Assembly: GCF_027853965.1 (NCBI RefSeq)
Contig: NZ_JAQGLB010000026.1
Coordinates: 42,380-106,379 of the forward strand
Direction: 5' to 3'
From: Saccharopolyspora indica
GTDB lineage: Bacteria > Actinomycetota > Actinomycetes > Mycobacteriales > Pseudonocardiaceae
Length of the DNA stretch: 64,000 nucleotides
Each line of letters begins with the position of its first letter. Within the stretch, counting starts at the first letter, position 1. The position numbers and the translations under genes are program-made. The notes under the pieces are model-generated. The model made no database searches and was not told where the DNA came from. It saw only the letters and a list, made by a program, of their open reading frames with translations. Shown one piece after another: positions 61,225 to 64,000 of this stretch.

Positions 61225-61349
61225 AACCAGGTGACTCCTCGTGGCGGTACGCGACCTCGCCGGTGCGTGCTGTGATCACCAGTGGTGAACCGCCGCCTCA
61301 CCGCGATCTCCGCGCGCGCTCGTGCGCCCGCGGAGGGAGGAGGTCGTTG

Positions 61350-62363
61350 ATGATCCGTCGCACCTGCGCGGTCGTCGCCGCGCTCATGCTGGCCCTCACC
61401 CCGGCAGCCGTCGCGGCCGAGGTCAAGCCGGTGGCCACCGGCTTGGACATCCCGTGGGGCCTGGCGTTCCTGCCCGACGGCTCGGCGCTGTTCACCCAGC
61501 GCGACACCGGGCAGATCATGTCCCTGAAGGACGGCCAGGTCGCCGAGGTGCAGAAGATCGAGGACTCCGAACCGACCAACGGCGAGGGCGGGCTGATGGG
61601 CCTGGCCGTGTCGCCGCAGTTCGAGTCCGACCAGACGGTGTTCGTCTTCTACAGCACCAGCGAGGACAACCGGATCGCGAAGCTGCGCCTCGGCGAAGCC
61701 CCGCAGCCGATCCTGACCGGCATCGCGAAGAACCGCTACCACAACGGCGGCCGCCTCGCGTTCGGCCCGGACGGCATGCTCTACGCCGCCACCGGCGACG
61801 CCCAGGACAAGCCCAGCGCGCAGGACCCGGACTCGCTCAACGGCAAGATCCTGCGCATGACGCCCGACGGGAAACCGGCCCCGGACAACCCGTTCGGCGA
61901 TTCGCTGGTCTACTCGCTGGGCCACCGCAACCCGCAGGGCCTGGGCTGGGACGACGCGGGCAGGCTGTACTCCTCGGAGCTCGGCGACGCCACCTGGGAC
62001 GAGGTCAACCTGATCGAGGGCGGCAAGAACTACGGCTGGCCCGAGTGCGAGGGCGAGTGCGGCAACGGCGAGTTCACCGACCCGCTGGTGACCTGGCCGA
62101 CCCGCGAATCCTCGCCCAGCGGCCTGGCGGTCCACGACGGCAACATCTACGTCGCGGCCCTGCGCGGCCAGCGCCTCTGGCAGATCCCGCTCAACGGCGA
62201 CGGCTCGGTCGGTGAGCCGGTTGCGCTGCTGGCCGGCGAGTACGGCCGCCTCCGCACGCCGGTCTCGGCCCCGGACGGCACCCTCTGGGTGACGACCTCC
62301 AACCAGGACAACAACGGCAGCCCCGGCGCCGACGACGACCAGATCCTCAGCGTCACCCCGTGA
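61350..62363 (+). CDS. Secreted PQQ-dependent-type sugar dehydrogenase
   Basis: 337 residues from the ATG at 61350, behind GGAGGAGG. Signal peptide (VVAALMLALTPAAVAA). The mature part is a six-bladed beta-propeller of the glucose/sorbosone dehydrogenase type: ATGLDIPWGLAFLPDGSALF, NGEGGLMGLAVSP, SLGHRNPQGLGWDDAGRLYS and GGKNYGWPECEG. Family members oxidise aldose sugars with PQQ outside the cell. Whether the organism has PQQ cannot be seen here. Confidence 0.88.
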   Translation: MIRRTCAVVAALMLALTPAAVAAEVKPVATGLDIPWGLAFLPDGSALFTQRDTGQIMSLKDGQVAEVQKIEDSEPTNGEGGLMGLAVSPQFESDQTVFVFYSTSEDNRIAKLRLGEAPQPILTGIAKNRYHNGGRLAFGPDGMLYAATGDAQDKPSAQDPDSLNGKILRMTPDGKPAPDNPFGDSLVYSLGHRNPQGLGWDDAGRLYSSELGDATWDEVNLIEGGKNYGWPECEGECGNGEFTDPLVTWPTRESSPSGLAVHDGNIYVAALRGQRLWQIPLNGDGSVGEPVALLAGEYGRLRTPVSAPDGTLWVTTSNQDNNGSPGADDDQILSVTP

Positions 62364-62371
62364 CGCGGGCG

Positions 62372-62416
62372 CGAACGCCCTCCTGCCGGTACCCGGAACC
62401 GGCAGGAGGGCGTTCG
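62372..62416 (+). terminator. Strong terminator after the sugar dehydrogenase gene
   Basis: Perfect 19-bp stem (62372-62390 with 62398-62416) and 7-base loop ACCCGGA, nine bases after the stop. Confidence 0.85.
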
Positions 62417-62418
62417 GC

Positions 62419-62511
62419 TCATCGCTTGCGCTTCAGCGTGCGGTCGTAGTTCTTGGAGTGCGCTTTGGCGATCAGCGCGGAGAGATCCGTGCTCCGCAGG
62501 TCGAAGGTCAT
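62419..62511 (-). CDS. Possible 30-residue basic protein
   Basis: ATG at 62511, MTFDLRSTDLSALIAKAHSK followed by NYDRTLKRKR and a stop just before the terminator stem. The sequence reads like a genuine basic C-terminal tail, but it has no clear ribosome site. It could be a small protein or the end of a lost gene. Confidence 0.25.
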   Translation of the reverse strand: MTFDLRSTDLSALIAKAHSKNYDRTLKRKR

Positions 62512-62550
62512 CGCAGGTGTGCCGGGTCGGCTGGATCTATGCTGCGGGGC

Positions 62551-63126
62551 ATGGCGAACAGGTCTCCCAGCGACATGATGGCCGCCGTGACCGAGAGCAT
62601 GCGGGAGCGGACCGGCAGGTCGCTGGAGGAGTGGGTGCGGCTCGTCGAGGCCGAAGGGCCCGATCCGCTCGATCAGAAGGCGGTGCGCGGCTGGCTCAAG
62701 GAACAGCACGGCGTCCCGCAGAACTCGCAGTGGGCGATCGCCGACGCCGCCGCTCGGGCCGCGGGCTGGGAGCGGCCGACGGTCGAGGGCTACATCGACG
62801 GCCAGTACGAGGGGGCGAAAGCAGTGCTGCGCCCGATCTTCGACCGGGTCCGCGAACTGGCCGAGGCCCTCGGCGACGATGTGACCGCGGAGGGCTGGAG
62901 CACCTACACGCCGTTCGTCCGGTCCCGCCAGTTCGCGGCGATCGCCGCCGCCACCAAGACCCGGGTGGACCTCGGCCTCCGCTTCGTGGAGGCTCCCGAC
63001 TCACCCCGGCTGAAGCCGTCCAAGGGCCCCGGCCAGTCGACCCACAAGATCGGCCTGACAATCCTTGACGACGTCGACGAGGAAGTCGAATCGCTGCTCC
63101 GAGCCGCCTACGAGCAGAACGGCTGA
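62551..63126 (+). CDS. DUF4287 / DUF5655 protein
   Basis: 191 residues from ATG. The N-terminal half (MMAAVTESMRERTGRSLEEW, QKAVRGWLKEQHGV) is DUF4287-like. The C-terminal half (YTPFVRSRQFAAIAAATKTR, VDLGLRFVE) is DUF5655-like, a domain related to restriction-associated or DNA-interacting proteins. The function is not established. A bidirectional terminator follows. Confidence 0.8.
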   Translation: MANRSPSDMMAAVTESMRERTGRSLEEWVRLVEAEGPDPLDQKAVRGWLKEQHGVPQNSQWAIADAAARAAGWERPTVEGYIDGQYEGAKAVLRPIFDRVRELAEALGDDVTAEGWSTYTPFVRSRQFAAIAAATKTRVDLGLRFVEAPDSPRLKPSKGPGQSTHKIGLTILDDVDEEVESLLRAAYEQNG

Positions 63127-63185
63127 ACCCGCGTCACGACAGCTGATCGCGGCTCGGCCGCTCATGCGGAGCGTCCACTGTCGAC

Positions 63186-63220
63186 CCGTGCGGGAACCGC
63201 GCTTCGCGGTCCCCGCACGG
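63186..63220. terminator. Bidirectional terminator
   Basis: CCGTGCGGG (63186-63194) pairs with CCCGCACGG (63212-63220), inner ACCGCG/CGCGGT, loop CTT; one mismatch. Between the convergent DUF5655 and thioredoxin-like genes. Confidence 0.75.
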
Positions 63221-63254
63221 TGATTCGACCGTGTGCCGACCCGGAGGCCTGCGC

Positions 63255-63578
63255 TCACACGTGTGGTTCCACCAGTTCCACCACGTTGCCCTTGGAAGCC
63301 GGACCGATCCTGGTGGCGACGATCTCACCGTTCTTGAACACGTACAGCGTGGGGATGGCGGTCACGTCGTACTTGGGATACGTCTCCGGCTCCCGGTCGA
63401 TGTCCATCCGGCCCACCGTGAGGCGGCCTGCGTAGTCCTTCGCGACCTCCACGAGGATCGGGTCCAGCGCCCTGCACACCCCGCTCCATTCGGCGCGGAA
63501 GCACACGAGGACCGGCCCCGAGGCTTCCACGACATCGGATTGGAAGCTGCTGTCGCTGAGTTCGACGACGACGCTCAT
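63255..63578 (-). CDS. Thioredoxin-fold protein lacking the first active-site cysteine
   Basis: 107 residues from the ATG at 63578, behind AAGGAGAG. Thioredoxin fold with VLVCFRAEWSGVC, AIPTLYVFKNGEIV (cis-proline) and a normal length. The redox motif WCGPC reads WSGVC: Ser32 replaces the first Cys, Cys35 remains, and an extra Cys26 sits in the preceding strand. It therefore cannot do ordinary dithiol exchange with that pair. A monothiol, chaperone or sensor role, or use of Cys26, is possible. A sigma-R-type promoter lies upstream. Confidence 0.85.
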   Translation of the reverse strand: MSVVVELSDSSFQSDVVEASGPVLVCFRAEWSGVCRALDPILVEVAKDYAGRLTVGRMDIDREPETYPKYDVTAIPTLYVFKNGEIVATRIGPASKGNVVELVEPHV

Positions 63579-63727
63579 GAGCACTCTCCTTCTCCGTTGG
63601 TCTGCGAGCAGTTCACGGCCGTCGTTGTGCCGACACGGCCGTCTCCGGGTAATCGGCCGTGGCCTGGTGCCCGGCCGGGCACCAAGTGCCGCCGGGAAAC
63701 CCGGGAGGATCTTGGGCAGGCGGAATG

Positions 63728-63754
63728 AACGACCCGGCGGATGCGGGCCGTTCC
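63728..63754 (-). promoter_or_regulatory. Sigma-R/SigH-type promoter of the thioredoxin-like gene
   Basis: Minus strand GGAAC (63754-63750), 19 bases, GTT (63730-63728): the same spacing as the rbpA promoter. It leaves a 5' untranslated region of about 140 bases. Confidence 0.55.
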
Positions 63755-64000
63755 TGCGAGAAAGGGCAACGGCGCGCCACCCCTCCCGATCACTGTCGGG
63801 AGTCGAGCGAGCACGTGCGGTAACTGTCTGGTACGGATCATGTCAGCCCGCGATTCGACGACGCCAGAGCCAGATGGGTAATTCCGGGAACGTCGTCGAA
63901 CCTCCGGCACACCGTGATCGGCACCCGCGGACCGCGAGATCGTCTGTCATCGGCAAGAAGTCGAACCACCGCCGGGGCAAGGAGAACAGGGCGCCGGGGG
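63755..64000. other. Right-edge region without an assigned gene
   Basis: About 250 bases. The last 50 read on the plus strand as a basic, protein-like IGKKSNHRRGKENRAPG running off the window, but no ATG, GTG or TTG start is visible, so no gene is called. Nothing else seen. Confidence 0.4.

Noticed and set aside
1..64000. CRISPR arrays, tRNA or rRNA genes, riboswitches
   Set aside because: None found by reading; the only regular short repeat is the 10-bp array at 31841.

Overview
The window is about 70% G+C and reads as chromosome of a filamentous actinomycete, most likely of the Pseudonocardiaceae (a Saccharopolyspora- or Amycolatopsis-like genus). Reasons: strong third-codon GC bias, many GTG starts, RbpA, separate but adjacent Ppm1 and Lnt genes, an S-adenosylmethionine methyltransferase of the DUF574 type, and many actinobacterial regulators. 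The genus is an inference. I saw no rRNA, tRNA, insertion sequence, prophage or CRISPR array.

Layout. 1-5 kb: the 3' part of a RecB-like nuclease/helicase, a small membrane protein, a decayed HEAT-like remnant and a secreted C39-type peptidase. 5-9 kb: a HutC-type regulator with an amino-acid permease and an NCS1 nucleobase permease; a perfect 14-bp palindrome lies in the spacer of the permease promoter. 9.2-15.2 kb: a tightly overlapping sulfate-activation operon (Sat-like/APS kinase fusion, TauE/SafE transporter, CysQ, CysD, CysN, sulfotransferase). It makes and uses PAPS and has no PAPS or sulfite reductase, so it looks built for sulfation rather than cysteine synthesis. 15.3-20.2 kb: bioB-bioA-bioF-bioD, divergent from a BioQ-like TetR gene across two tandem TGAAC-N3-GTTCA operators. 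20-28.5 kb: housekeeping and miscellaneous genes, including rbpA behind a GGAAC-N19-GTT promoter, ppm1 and lnt.

28.5-39.2 kb is the accessory part. It holds an NB-ARC/TPR (NLR-like) protein with an N-terminal motif resembling bacterial amyloid-signalling sequences, and a GT-B-like gene split by 10.6 copies of a 10-bp tandem repeat, which looks like a phase-variation switch currently out of frame. It also holds small secreted or lipid-anchored proteins and a 1505-residue TPR-CHAT protein with an intact His/Cys pair.

39-50 kb: a DMT exporter with a divergent LysR gene, then narGHJI followed 3 bp later by a TDT/SLAC1-type anion transporter; a dyad lies about 200 bp upstream of narG. 50-59 kb: regulators, small stress proteins, a methyltransferase, a Bcr-type exporter, and two CsoR paralogues flanking DUF305 and DUF6153 genes, with a clear CsoR-type operator over a promoter. 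59-64 kb: an internally deleted NmrA-like gene, a TetR/MpaB-oxygenase pair, a secreted sugar-dehydrogenase-like protein, and a thioredoxin-like protein that lacks the first active-site cysteine and has the same GGAAC-N19-GTT promoter as rbpA.
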